Below are positions 7,993 to 16,043 of a DNA stretch of 64,000 nucleotides, piece by piece. The position numbers and the translations under genes are program-made. The first letter of the stretch is position 1; every line of letters begins with the position of its first letter. A model generated the notes under the pieces. That model had not been told where the DNA came from. It saw nothing but the letters and a program-made list of their open reading frames with translations, and searched no databases. Origin of the DNA: Flavivirga rizhaonensis (GTDB lineage: Bacteria; Bacteroidota; Bacteroidia; Flavobacteriales; Flavobacteriaceae); assembly GCF_004791695.1 (NCBI RefSeq), contig NZ_SRSO01000008.1:62001-126000 (forward strand), in the 5' to 3' direction.

Positions 7993-10248
7993 TTAATCTT
8001 CTTTCTTATCTTCTCTAGGTTTTCTGTCGTCACGACGATTATCACGTCCGCGATTATCTCTACCTCTATTATCACGTCTGTTATCTCGACCATTATTTTC
8101 TCTTGGTGGTCTTGCTACATAACCTTCTGGTTTTGGTAAAATAGCTTTACGAGATACTTTTTCTTTACGTGTTCTGGAATCAATTCCAAAGTATTTCACA
8201 TCAAAAACATCTCCCATGTTTACAACATCAGATACATTTTCTGTACGTTCCCAAGCTAATTCACTTACGTGTAATAATACTTCATTTCCTGGTGCATCCA
8301 TATATTCTACAACAGCACCAAAATCAAGCATTTTAATAACTTTTACTTCGTAAACACTACCAACTTCCGGTTTAAACATTAAAGAATCTATTTTTGCTAA
8401 TACAGCATCAATACCTTCTTGCCCAGTTCCAAGGATTTCAACAATACCCTCTTCTGTTACAGGATCTTCGTTTATAACGATAGTTGTATTGGTTTCTTTT
8501 TGCAATTCTTGAATTACTTTTCCACCAGGTCCAATTAAAGCGCCGATAAATTCATTTGGAATTGTACGAGTTACCATTTTAGGAGCATGAGATTTCACAT
8601 CATCATTAGGTGCCGAAATGGTATCTGTTAACTTTTCTAGGATATGCAAACGTCCATCACGTGCTTGTTTTAGTGCGTTTACAAGAATCTCATAAGATAA
8701 TCCTTTTACTTTAATATCCATTTGGCAAGCTGTAATACCATCTGCAGTACCTGTAACTTTAAAATCCATATCTCCTAAGTGATCTTCATCCCCTAAGATG
8801 TCAGATAAAACGGCATACTTTCCAGAATCTGCATCAGAAATTAACCCCATAGCAATACCGGAAACAGGTTTCTTTAATTGTACACCTGCATCCATAAGTG
8901 CCATAGTTCCAGAACAAACGGTTGCCATAGAAGACGAGCCGTTACTTTCTAATACTTCAGACACCACACGAACCGTGTAAGGACAATCTTCAGGAACCAT
9001 ACCTTTTAAAGCACGTTGTGCTAAGTTACCATGTCCAACCTCTCTACGTGATGTTCCACGAATAGGTCTTGCTTCACCCGTTGAGAAAGGAGGGAAGTTA
9101 TAGTGTAAATAGAAACGCTCTTCACCTTCAAAAGATGGCATATCTATTTGGTTGGCTTCTCTGGAAGTTCCTAAAGTAACTGTAGCCAGCGCTTGAGTTT
9201 CTCCACGTGTAAAGATGGCTGAACCATGTGTTGATGGTAAATAATCTACCTCGCACCAAATTGGTCTAATTTCATCAGTCTTACGACCATCTAAACGTAA
9301 ACCTTCGTTTAATGTTAAATCACGAACAGCTGCTTTTTCTGCTTTACTATAATATTTAGAGACTAAACCTCCAATATCTTCTAATTCTTCTTCAGAGAAG
9401 GTTGCTTTTATTTCTTCTTTAATTTCTGCAAAGGCAGCACCTCTTTCATGTTTAGAAGATCCTGCTTTTGCTACGGCATATACTTTATCGTATGCCATAT
9501 CGTGAATTTTTTGAGCTAAATCTGCATCTTCACGTTCTGGTTCGTACTCACGAGTTTCTTTTTTACCAAACGCTTCAGCTAATTTTAACTGGGCAGCACA
9601 CTGTATTTTAATAGCTTCATGAGCAAACTTGATAGCTTCAGTCATTTCTTCTTCAGAAATTTCATCCATCTCACCTTCAACCATCATTACTGAGTCCGCA
9701 GAAGCACCAATCATCATATCGATGTCAGATTCTTCTAATTGAGCTCTAGTTGGGTTGATGATAAATTCACCGTTTACACGACCAACTCTAGCCTCAGAAA
9801 TAGCACACTCAAAAGGAAAGTCAGATAACATGATTGCAGCCGAAGCAGCTAATCCTGCCATAGCATCAGGCATAACTTCATCGTCATGAGACATTAACTG
9901 AATCATCACTTGTGTTTCACTGTGATAATCTTTTGGGAATAACGGACGTAAAACACGGTCTACAAGACGCATTGTTAATACTTCTCCATCACTTGGTCTT
10001 GCTTCTCTTTTAAAGAAACCTCCTGGATAACGTCCAGCCGCAGCAAATTTTTCTCTATAATCAACTGTTAACGGTAAGAAATCTACATCTGCTTGTTTGT
10101 AGTTGGAAACAACTGTACACAAAAGCATACATTTTCCGGATTGCACCACAACGCTACCATGCGCTTGTTTTGCTAATTTTCCAGTTTCGATAGAAATTTC
10201 TCTACCCTCACCTAGGTCTATGACCTCTTTAAAAACTTTTGGAATCAT
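7993..10248 (-). CDS. pnp: Polyribonucleotide nucleotidyltransferase (PNPase)
   Basis: PNPase degrades RNA 3' to 5' by phosphorolysis and takes part in mRNA turnover. The 751-residue protein has two RNase PH domains (about 1-230 and 320-550) with the helical linker between them, a KH domain with its GPGGK loop ([15 protein letters not shown]), an S1 domain (about 630-700), and a basic Arg/Asp/Asn-rich tail with RDNRGRDNR repeats. Such RGG-like tails are common in flavobacterial PNPase and probably help RNA binding. It lies downstream of rpsO in the same direction, as in many bacteria. The intergenic region has the rpsO terminator and a perfect hairpin at 10321-10340. Confidence 0.97.
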   Translation of the reverse strand: MIPKVFKEVIDLGEGREISIETGKLAKQAHGSVVVQSGKCMLLCTVVSNYKQADVDFLPLTVDYREKFAAAGRYPGGFFKREARPSDGEVLTMRLVDRVLRPLFPKDYHSETQVMIQLMSHDDEVMPDAMAGLAASAAIMLSDFPFECAISEARVGRVNGEFIINPTRAQLEESDIDMMIGASADSVMMVEGEMDEISEEEMTEAIKFAHEAIKIQCAAQLKLAEAFGKKETREYEPEREDADLAQKIHDMAYDKVYAVAKAGSSKHERGAAFAEIKEEIKATFSEEELEDIGGLVSKYYSKAEKAAVRDLTLNEGLRLDGRKTDEIRPIWCEVDYLPSTHGSAIFTRGETQALATVTLGTSREANQIDMPSFEGEERFYLHYNFPPFSTGEARPIRGTSRREVGHGNLAQRALKGMVPEDCPYTVRVVSEVLESNGSSSMATVCSGTMALMDAGVQLKKPVSGIAMGLISDADSGKYAVLSDILGDEDHLGDMDFKVTGTADGITACQMDIKVKGLSYEILVNALKQARDGRLHILEKLTDTISAPNDDVKSHAPKMVTRTIPNEFIGALIGPGGKVIQELQKETNTTIVINEDPVTEEGIVEILGTGQEGIDAVLAKIDSLMFKPEVGSVYEVKVIKMLDFGAVVEYMDAPGNEVLLHVSELAWERTENVSDVVNMGDVFDVKYFGIDSRTRKEKVSRKAILPKPEGYVARPPRENNGRDNRRDNRGRDNRGRDNRRDDRKPREDKKED

Positions 10249-10320
10249 AAATTTTTTTAATTCTAATTAAACAATGGTCGTTGTGTTGTTGTAGTGTTGT
10301 GGACCAATGAAAAACTATAT

Positions 10321-10340
10321 ATCCTGAATTCTTTCAGGAT
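10321..10340 (-). promoter_or_regulatory. Perfect hairpin in the pnp leader
   Basis: ATCCTGAA-TTCT-TTCAGGAT is a perfect 8-bp stem with a four-base loop between the rpsO terminator and the pnp start. It has no T-run, so it is not a terminator. In E. coli the pnp leader hairpin is cut by RNase III for autoregulation; a similar role here is inference. Confidence 0.4.
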
Positions 10341-10425
10341 CTGCTTAATCATAAAATGCGTAATTTATACTCTTACGTTTGAGTTATATTATTTGCCAAT
10401 TTTATCTTAATAGTGGCATAAAAAC

Positions 10426-10450
10426 AAAAAAGAGGCTGATAAGCCTCTTT
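10426..10450 (-). terminator. rho-independent terminator of rpsO
   Basis: An AAAGAGGCT/AGCCTCTTT stem with loop GATA is followed on the minus strand by six T. It begins four bases after the rpsO stop codon, so pnp probably needs read-through or its own promoter. Confidence 0.85.
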
Positions 10451-10453
10451 TAA

Positions 10454-10723
10454 TTATTTTCTTAATCCTAATTCTTTTACTATCGCACGATATCTTAAGA
10501 TATCCTTCTTAGTTAAGTAATCTAGTAAAGCACGACGCTTTCCTACTAGTTTTACTAATGAACGCTCTGTGTTAAAATCTTTACGATTATTTTTTAAGTG
10601 TTCTGTTAAGTGATTAATTCTGTAAGTAAACAATGCAATTTGCCCTTCTGCAGAACCTGTGTCTTTTGCACCTTTACCGTGTTTTTTAAAGATGGCTTCT
10701 TTTTCTTTTTGATCTAAGTACAT
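10454..10723 (-). CDS. rpsO: 30S ribosomal protein S15
   Basis: S15 binds 16S rRNA early in assembly of the small subunit platform. The 89-residue reading from the ATG at 10723 (MYLDQKEKEAIFKKHG) has the standard length and the conserved segments GSAEGQIALFTYRINHLTEHL and LVGKRRALLDYL. An upstream in-frame start at 10780 would add 19 unconserved residues and would lie inside the promoter, so I reject it. A TTG-N18-TATATTTG promoter (10778-10806) gives a leader of about 50 bases with a small hairpin, a possible site for S15 autoregulation. Confidence 0.96.
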   Translation of the reverse strand: MYLDQKEKEAIFKKHGKGAKDTGSAEGQIALFTYRINHLTEHLKNNRKDFNTERSLVKLVGKRRALLDYLTKKDILRYRAIVKELGLRK

Positions 10724-10755
10724 GCTAATATTATTGTAAATAATTGTTATGTAAA

Positions 10756-10772
10756 CGAAAGTTTCTCTTTCG
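10756..10772 (-). promoter_or_regulatory. Small hairpin in the rpsO leader
   Basis: CGAAAG-TTTCT-CTTTCG forms a 6-bp stem in the predicted 5' leader of rpsO. S15 represses its own mRNA in several bacteria through leader structures; this element is a candidate only. Confidence 0.3.
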
Positions 10773-10777
10773 ATCGG

Positions 10778-10806
10778 CAAATATAGTAATTTTAAATGAT
10801 TTACAA
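10778..10806 (-). promoter_or_regulatory. Promoter of rpsO
   Basis: On the minus strand TTG (10804-10806), an 18-base spacer and TATATTTG (10778-10785) match the Bacteroidota consensus. Transcription would begin near 10772. Confidence 0.75.
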
Positions 10807-10903
10807 GATTTTCTATTGTAAAGAAAAAGATTAAGTAACAAATATGTTTTTAACTGGTATATACTATTTGATTTCCTAAAATTAAGAAAAGGAAAATAAA
10901 ACT

Positions 10904-10937
10904 AAAAAGCCCATCAAATAACAAGTTGATGGGCTTT
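10904..10937 (-). terminator. rho-independent terminator of the SbtA operon
   Basis: An AAAGCCCATCAA/TTGATGGGCTTT stem with a short loop is followed on the minus strand by five T. It lies beyond a CTAA tandem repeat that follows the last gene of the operon. Confidence 0.8.
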
Positions 10938-10963
10938 CTAACTAACTAACTAACTAACTAACT
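10938..10963. repeat. Tetranucleotide tandem repeat (CTAA)6
   Basis: Six perfect CTAA units plus CT, with further imperfect units up to the stop codon at 10988. It separates the stop codon from the operon terminator. Copy number could vary by slippage, without effect on any protein. Confidence 0.9.
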
Positions 10964-10987
10964 CAAAAAAACTAACTATTAACTAAC

Positions 10988-11299
10988 TCATTCTTTTACT
11001 TTTATTGTTACGGTGCTTTCTATTTCCAACTTTTTACCATTTAATCTGGCATCGGTTAAAAATGATTTAGTATCATGCTTTGAATCAATAAGTTCAACTA
11101 TTCTACTGCTATCATATTCGCATGCGTCATTTACATTTCCTTCTGTTCGAGATAACCTTTGTATTTTGTGAAAGTTAATTTTCACGTCTAGAATGTTGTT
11201 TATTATATCTGCTGCTTCTGATGGTGTGAAGTTGCCATCAATAAGTTTAATTTTCTGTTCTAATTTTGAATCGATTGGAGTTTTTAATGATGTTTCCAT
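10988..11299 (-). CDS. Conserved hypothetical protein, last gene of the SbtA operon
   Basis: This 103-residue soluble protein has no signal peptide or membrane segment. I see a helical middle (FTPSEAADIINNILDVKINF, then KIQRLSRTEG) and a short beta-like C-terminus (LEIESTVTIKVK). I do not recognise a characterised family. Its place 21 bases after sbtA invites comparison with SbtB, the PII-like partner of cyanobacterial SbtA, but I see no PII-like sequence. Similar short proteins occur elsewhere in flavobacteria, so linkage to the carrier may be incidental. Confidence 0.7.
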   Translation of the reverse strand: METSLKTPIDSKLEQKIKLIDGNFTPSEAADIINNILDVKINFHKIQRLSRTEGNVNDACEYDSSRIVELIDSKHDTKSFLTDARLNGKKLEIESTVTIKVKE

Positions 11300-11320
11300 A
11301 ATGTAGTTTTAAATTTATTT

Positions 11321-12289
11321 TTAATTAAAATTTTGAATTATATATAAGTAAAAAGGCATTCCCAAGGTTATGTTGAAAGGGAATGTGATCGCTAATGCCA
11401 TAGGTATATATAGGCTGGGGCTCGCTTTAGGTGCTGCTATTTTCATCGCTGCTGGTACCGCAATATATGAGGCACTAGCCGCGAGAATTGCAAATAATAA
11501 TCTGTTACCGATATCAGAAATAAATGCGCCGCTTATAATGGCAACTAGTAAGCCATTTATAATTGGTATAACGATGGCGAATAGTAAGGCAAACTTTCCT
11601 TTTTTTATGAATTCTGAAAGTTTTTTTCCGCTAGTTATTCCCATATCTAGTAAAAAAACAGCCAGAAATCCTTTGAAAATATCTGTGGTAAATGGCTTGA
11701 TACCTTGTGCTTGAACATCACTGGCTAAAAAACCAACCATTAAACTTCCAACTATGAGTAAGACACTACCGTTAAATAAGGCATGACGTAGCGTTGTTTT
11801 TAAAGGGATATCGGATTTTCTTTTATTACCTTTAAAAATCATAATTAAAAAAAGGCCTACCATAATAGAAGGGGCTTCCATTAGGGCCATGACAGCAACC
11901 ATGTGACCGCTGAAGGGGATGTGCTCTATTTCTAAGAAAGATATAGCGGTCACGAAAGTTACTGCGCTAACCGATCCGTATGATGCAGCTATCGCACCAG
12001 CATTTTCAATGCTAAATTTTTTTCTAAGGATAAAATATGTGTAAACTGGAACGGCAACTGCCAAAAAAATGCCAAATAATAAAGACCAAATAATTTCCAT
12101 GCTAAAATCGCTATGAGATAGTTCTTGCCCTCCTTTAAAACCTATCGCTAGTAATAAATAGAGAGATATGAACTTCGACGAATTTTCCGGTATTTTGAGA
12201 TCGCTCTTTAATTGGACCGCAATAATACCTAGAAAAAAGAAAAGTAATGCAGGATTAGTAAGGTTGTCTATAAGTAAATGTAAATCCAT
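11321..12289 (-). CDS. sbtA: SbtA-family sodium-dependent bicarbonate transporter
   Basis: The 322-residue protein is almost entirely membrane segments (about ten), arranged as two repeats joined near residue 155 by a short basic loop (KGNKRKS). The start (LIDNLTNPALLFFFLGI) and the GFKGGQELS motif are typical of the DUF897/SbtA family, which takes up bicarbonate with Na+ in cyanobacteria. In a heterotroph it would supply bicarbonate to carboxylases; specificity here is inferred from family only. It is the middle gene of a compact minus-strand operon with 20-21-base gaps and is divergent from a LysR regulator. Confidence 0.88.
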   Translation of the reverse strand: MDLHLLIDNLTNPALLFFFLGIIAVQLKSDLKIPENSSKFISLYLLLAIGFKGGQELSHSDFSMEIIWSLLFGIFLAVAVPVYTYFILRKKFSIENAGAIAASYGSVSAVTFVTAISFLEIEHIPFSGHMVAVMALMEAPSIMVGLFLIMIFKGNKRKSDIPLKTTLRHALFNGSVLLIVGSLMVGFLASDVQAQGIKPFTTDIFKGFLAVFLLDMGITSGKKLSEFIKKGKFALLFAIVIPIINGLLVAIISGAFISDIGNRLLFAILAASASYIAVPAAMKIAAPKASPSLYIPMALAITFPFNITLGMPFYLYIIQNFN

Positions 12290-12309
12290 AAAAGATTTTA
12301 TTGTAATTG

Positions 12310-12513
12310 TTATTTGTTAATATTTTTGTTTTTTGCACTTAGTAGCGTCATTCCAATAATCAAACCGCATAACAATATCTCTTCTAAAAATAAATTGTTA
12401 TTTATTATGGACAGAGAAACGACGGTTGCATAAATTAATGCAATGATAACGTCATTAATAGTTGCTGATTTTTGATGTAATCTTTTAAAGCTGTTTAATA
12501 GTTTTTCTTTCAT
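12310..12513 (-). CDS. Small two-helix membrane protein, first gene of the SbtA operon
   Basis: The 67-residue product has a basic N-terminus (MKEKLLNSFKRLHQK) and two closely spaced hydrophobic segments (about 21-38 and 41-60), ending in a lysine-rich tail. It lies 20 bases before sbtA in the same direction and 83 bases from the divergent LysR gene. I do not recognise a family. A role as accessory subunit or regulator of the carrier is inference. Confidence 0.65.
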   Translation of the reverse strand: MKEKLLNSFKRLHQKSATINDVIIALIYATVVSLSIINNNLFLEEILLCGLIIGMTLLSAKNKNINK

Positions 12514-12596
12514 GGTTTTTATATTTAGTGCAAAGTTTAATTATTTTATTCATATATTTTTATTTATATTTATTATAAAATATATAATATTTATTT
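12514..12596. promoter_or_regulatory. Divergent control region between the SbtA operon and LysR gene
   Basis: These 83 bases are nearly pure A/T and contain dyads such as AAATATTATATATTTTAT near 12570-12590. LysR proteins bind T-N11-A dyads between divergent genes, so the binding site is expected here, but AT-richness makes any exact site call unsafe. Confidence 0.4.
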
Positions 12597-13520
12597 ATGA
12601 ATTATACATTGCATCAATTAGAGGTTTTTCTTAAAACATATGAATTGCAGAGTGTTACAAAGGCTTCTGAAGCACTTTATCTTACCCAGCCAGCTGTTTC
12701 AATTCAGTTAAAAAAGTTTCAAGAACAGTTTAAAATTCCTCTTTTTGAGGTTGTTGGAAGAAAAATATATATTACTGAGTTTGGAGTTGAAGTTGCACAA
12801 GCTGTAAAAAAAATAATGGAAGAGGTAAAGGCTATAGATTACAAGGCATTATCATTTCAAGGGGAGTTAGCGGGCAAATTAAAAATAGCCATTGTGTCTA
12901 CTGCCAAATATGTGATGCCTTATTTTATATCAGATTTTATTAATGAAAATAGGGGCGTGGATTTGATCATGGATGTTACTAATAAAGCTAATGTTGTTAG
13001 GGCTTTGGAGAATAATGAAGTTGATTTTGCTATGATTTCAACGATTCCTAAAAAACTTAAAATAGATAGAATTGAGCTTATGAAAAATGAATTGTTTATG
13101 GTAGGAGGAAAGAATTATAAGCATAAGGGGAAATATTTATCTAAAACTGAGTTTCAAAAATTACCGCTGATATATAGAGAACAAGGGTCTGCCACTCGAT
13201 TGGCAATGGAAAACTTTATAGATTCTAGAAAAATATCTACGTATAAAAAAATGGAATTAACCTCGAATGAAGCATTAAAACAAGCTGTTATTTCTGGTTT
13301 GGGATACTCCATTATGCCCTTAATTGGTATAAAGAATGCTATTAGTATGGGGGAATTACAGATTATCCCAGTAAAAGGGCTTCCAATTGTTACTAATTGG
13401 AATTTGGTTTGGCTGAGTTCAAAAAATATGTCAAACATCTCCAAAAAACTTATAGAACATATTAACACAAATAAACAGGTGCTAATTGATAAGCACTTTG
13501 GATGGTTGGATAAGTATTAA
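12597..13520 (+). CDS. LysR-family regulator (CbbR/CmpR-like)
   Basis: The 307-residue protein has an N-terminal winged HTH (residues 1-60; TKASEALYLTQPAVSIQLKK) and a LysR substrate-binding domain (about 90-300; GSATRLAMENF, SNEALKQAVISGLGYSIMP). The overall pattern resembles CbbR/CmpR/CcmR regulators that control CO2 fixation and bicarbonate uptake. It is divergent from the sbtA operon across 83 bases, the classic arrangement for a LysR protein and its target. The effector is unknown. Confidence 0.88.
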   Translation: MNYTLHQLEVFLKTYELQSVTKASEALYLTQPAVSIQLKKFQEQFKIPLFEVVGRKIYITEFGVEVAQAVKKIMEEVKAIDYKALSFQGELAGKLKIAIVSTAKYVMPYFISDFINENRGVDLIMDVTNKANVVRALENNEVDFAMISTIPKKLKIDRIELMKNELFMVGGKNYKHKGKYLSKTEFQKLPLIYREQGSATRLAMENFIDSRKISTYKKMELTSNEALKQAVISGLGYSIMPLIGIKNAISMGELQIIPVKGLPIVTNWNLVWLSSKNMSNISKKLIEHINTNKQVLIDKHFGWLDKY

Positions 13521-13588
13521 TCGTATTTAACATAGAAACTGACGTTATTTAAAGTAAACATAGGATGTTATACAGGACTCACGAAATT

Positions 13589-13627
13589 AAAAAAGCCTTA
13601 TCGAAATAATTCTGATAAGGCTTTTTT
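13589..13627. terminator. Bidirectional terminator between the LysR gene and accD
   Basis: An AAAAAAGCCTTATC/GATAAGGCTTTTTT stem lies between two convergent genes. Both strands have a T-run after the hairpin, so it can serve both. Confidence 0.9.
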
Positions 13628-13670
13628 TGTATTATAACAAAATAGGGGTATTTTTCTCCCTTCTTTTCTT

Positions 13671-14528
13671 CTATGCTCTTAAAGGCTGATTTGTTATTAA
13701 ATCGAGGTATTTATTAACCTGGTTTTTCAGCTCTTTTCTTACTGTGATAAAATCTAAGAAACCGTGTTCTAATAAAAATTCAGCTGTTTGAAAACCTTCT
13801 GGTAATTCTTTTCCTGTAGTATCTCTTACAATTCGAGGTCCTGCAAACCCAATTAAAGCACCAGGTTCACTGATGTTAATATCGCCTAGCATAGCAAACG
13901 AAGCTGTAGTGCCTCCTGTAGTTGGATCTGTACATAAAGAAATATACGGAATTTGAGCATCGGCTAATTGTGCTAGTTTTACAGACGTTTTAGCTAATTG
14001 CATTAAAGATAAAGCGGCTTCCATCATTCGTGCTCCTCCAGATTTAGATATCACCATTAAAGGGATTTTTTTCTTTAATGCATAATCTGCGGCACGTGCA
14101 ATTTTTTCACCTACAACGCTTCCCATAGAACCACCAATAAAAGCAAAATCCATACAGGCAACGACTAAATCTTTTCCTTTAGATTTTCCAACACCCGTGC
14201 GAACAGCATCTTTTAAATTGGTTTTATCTTGAGCAGCTTTTAAACGTTCTGGATATTTTTTTGTATCAACGAATTTAAGTGGGTCTTTAGATTCTAAATT
14301 AGCATCTAACTCTTTAAATTTATTATCGTCGAATAATATTTCGAAATATTCTTTACTCCCTATGCGTACATGGTAGCCATCTTCTGGGCTTACATAGAAG
14401 TTTTTTTCCAATTCTTCTGCATCAACAACTTTACCGGTAGGAGATTTATACCAAAGCCCTTTAGGAGTATCTTTTTTCTCCTCGGTTGTTGTTGTGATTC
14501 CTTTTGTTTTTCTTTTAAACCAAGACAT
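13671..14528 (-). CDS. accD: Acetyl-CoA carboxylase carboxyltransferase subunit beta
   Basis: AccD with AccA moves the carboxyl group from biotin to acetyl-CoA, giving malonyl-CoA for fatty acid synthesis. The 285-residue protein has the carboxyltransferase core with [37 protein letters not shown] and [17 protein letters not shown]. The N-terminal zinc ribbon has lost its four Cys: the positions equivalent to CxxC and CxxC read S29, G32, S47 and D50. The fold context ([18 protein letters not shown]) is otherwise kept. No accA lies in the window. About 315 bases separate it from fbaA upstream. Confidence 0.96.
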   Translation of the reverse strand: MSWFKRKTKGITTTTEEKKDTPKGLWYKSPTGKVVDAEELEKNFYVSPEDGYHVRIGSKEYFEILFDDNKFKELDANLESKDPLKFVDTKKYPERLKAAQDKTNLKDAVRTGVGKSKGKDLVVACMDFAFIGGSMGSVVGEKIARAADYALKKKIPLMVISKSGGARMMEAALSLMQLAKTSVKLAQLADAQIPYISLCTDPTTGGTTASFAMLGDINISEPGALIGFAGPRIVRDTTGKELPEGFQTAEFLLEHGFLDFITVRKELKNQVNKYLDLITNQPLRA

Positions 14529-14845
14529 AGTGATTTACGATTTTAGATTTTTAATCTTAGCAAACGTTATTCGTGTTAAGGATTATTTGTCCTTTTAGTT
14601 TTATTAAATATGAAATCATTAATATTTCATATATGAAGCGTTTATTAAAGTCTTTCTAATTTTATTAAGAAGCGACTACCAAAAGCCAGATTACAAAATT
14701 AAGCCTTTTTTTAATTTTGAGGTAATACCCTAATGTTTTTTTAATTCAATACCTGTAATGCGTTGTTTAATAGGTGTGTAAATGAAAAAGACCCTGTTTT
14801 ATACAGAGTCTTTAATACATATTGTTGTAGTAAATTTACCTATAA
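14529..14845. other. Non-coding gap between fbaA and accD
   Basis: It holds the fbaA terminator (14787-14813) and the accD upstream region. A minus-strand TAATTTTG box occurs at 14694-14701 but lacks a good -33 partner. A TATGAAA/TTTCATA dyad lies near 14610-14636. I see no gene. Confidence 0.5.
14787..14813 (-). terminator. Terminator of fbaA
   Basis: An AAAGAC-CCTGT/ACAGA-GTCTTT stem with an AT-rich loop lies about 30 bases after the fbaA stop codon. On the minus strand it is followed by TTTTCA. Confidence 0.7.
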
Positions 14846-15913
14846 TTATAAGGTGTTTACATTGTTTAAATCTTCGAAAGCCTTTTTTAGACGTTCAACA
14901 AAAGTAACTTCTCCTGCGCGTAACCATACACGTGGGTCGTAGTACTTTTTATTTGGAACATCATCTCCATCAGGATTTCCTATTTGGGCTTTTAAGTATG
15001 CTGCTTTATCACCCATATAATCACGAATACCACTCATGAAAGCATACTGTAAATCGGTATCGATATTCATTTTTATAACACCGTAGCTGATACCTTCGCG
15101 AATTTCTTCAACTGTAGAACCAGAACCACCATGGAAAACAAAATCGATATGATTTTCTCCAACACCATATTTTTTACTAATATATTCTTGAGAATTTTTT
15201 AAGATTTTTGGAGTTAATTTTACATTTCCTGGTTTGTAAACACCATGAACATTACCAAAGGCAGCAGCAATAGTGAATTGATCACTTACTTTACTTAATT
15301 CTTCGTAAGCATAAGCTACTTCTTCTGGTTGTGTGTATAATTTTGAATCATCTACATCAGTGTTATCTACACCATCTTCTTCACCGCCTGTAATTCCAAG
15401 CTCTATTTCTAATGTCATCCCCATTTTGCTCATGCGCTCTAAATAGGTTTTACATATTTCAATATTCTCTTCGATTGGTTCTTCAGAAAGATCAATCATA
15501 TGAGAACTAAAAAGCGATTTTCCAGTTTCTGCGTAATGTTTTTCACTAGCATCTAATAAACCATCAATCCAAGGTAATAGTTTTTTAGCACAGTGATCTG
15601 TATGTAAGATTACGGGAACACCATAAGCTTCAGCCATAGTGTGTACATGTTTTGCACCTGCAATGGCACCGGCAATAGCAGATTTTTGACCGTCGTTACT
15701 TAAGCCTTTACCTGCGTTAAATTGAGCACCGCCATTAGAAAATTGTATAATTACGGGAGCATTTAAAGCTGCAGCAGTCTCTAATACACCATTAATTGTG
15801 TCTGAACCTATTACATTAACAGCTGGTAAAGCAAACCCTTTTTCTTTTGCAAGTTTAAAAATTGCTTGTACTTCATGACCTGTAGCAACTCCTGGTTTAA
15901 TATTGTGTCCCAT
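14846..15913 (-). CDS. fbaA: Class II fructose-bisphosphate aldolase
   Basis: This zinc enzyme interconverts fructose 1,6-bisphosphate with dihydroxyacetone phosphate and glyceraldehyde 3-phosphate in glycolysis and gluconeogenesis. The 355-residue length and sequence fit the class IIA (FbaA) group. Visible are the HTDHC metal/catalytic segment, ELGITGGEEDGVDN, the zinc-ligand region AFGNVHGVYKPG and FVFHGGSGSTVEEI followed by MNIDTDLQYAF. A minus-strand TACTTTTG box at 15946-15953 is a likely -7 element. It is a single-gene unit with its own terminator. Confidence 0.97.
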   Translation of the reverse strand: MGHNIKPGVATGHEVQAIFKLAKEKGFALPAVNVIGSDTINGVLETAAALNAPVIIQFSNGGAQFNAGKGLSNDGQKSAIAGAIAGAKHVHTMAEAYGVPVILHTDHCAKKLLPWIDGLLDASEKHYAETGKSLFSSHMIDLSEEPIEENIEICKTYLERMSKMGMTLEIELGITGGEEDGVDNTDVDDSKLYTQPEEVAYAYEELSKVSDQFTIAAAFGNVHGVYKPGNVKLTPKILKNSQEYISKKYGVGENHIDFVFHGGSGSTVEEIREGISYGVIKMNIDTDLQYAFMSGIRDYMGDKAAYLKAQIGNPDGDDVPNKKYYDPRVWLRAGEVTFVERLKKAFEDLNNVNTL

Positions 15914-16043
15914 TTTAAATAATTTGATTAGTTATTAATTGATGCCAAAAGTAATCATTTTTTGAATAAATAGACATGATTTAGTAGAGCGAAAACACTA
16001 AAAAATGACTAAAACGTTATAGTATATATAATTAAAATTAAAA

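Noticed and set aside
10724-10780. N-terminal extension of S15 by 19 residues
   Set aside because: The extension is not S15-like and runs into the TATATTTG promoter box; the 89-residue form has the standard length.
10988-11299. SbtB (PII-like) partner of SbtA
   Set aside because: Position and size fit, but I see no PII-like sequence pattern.
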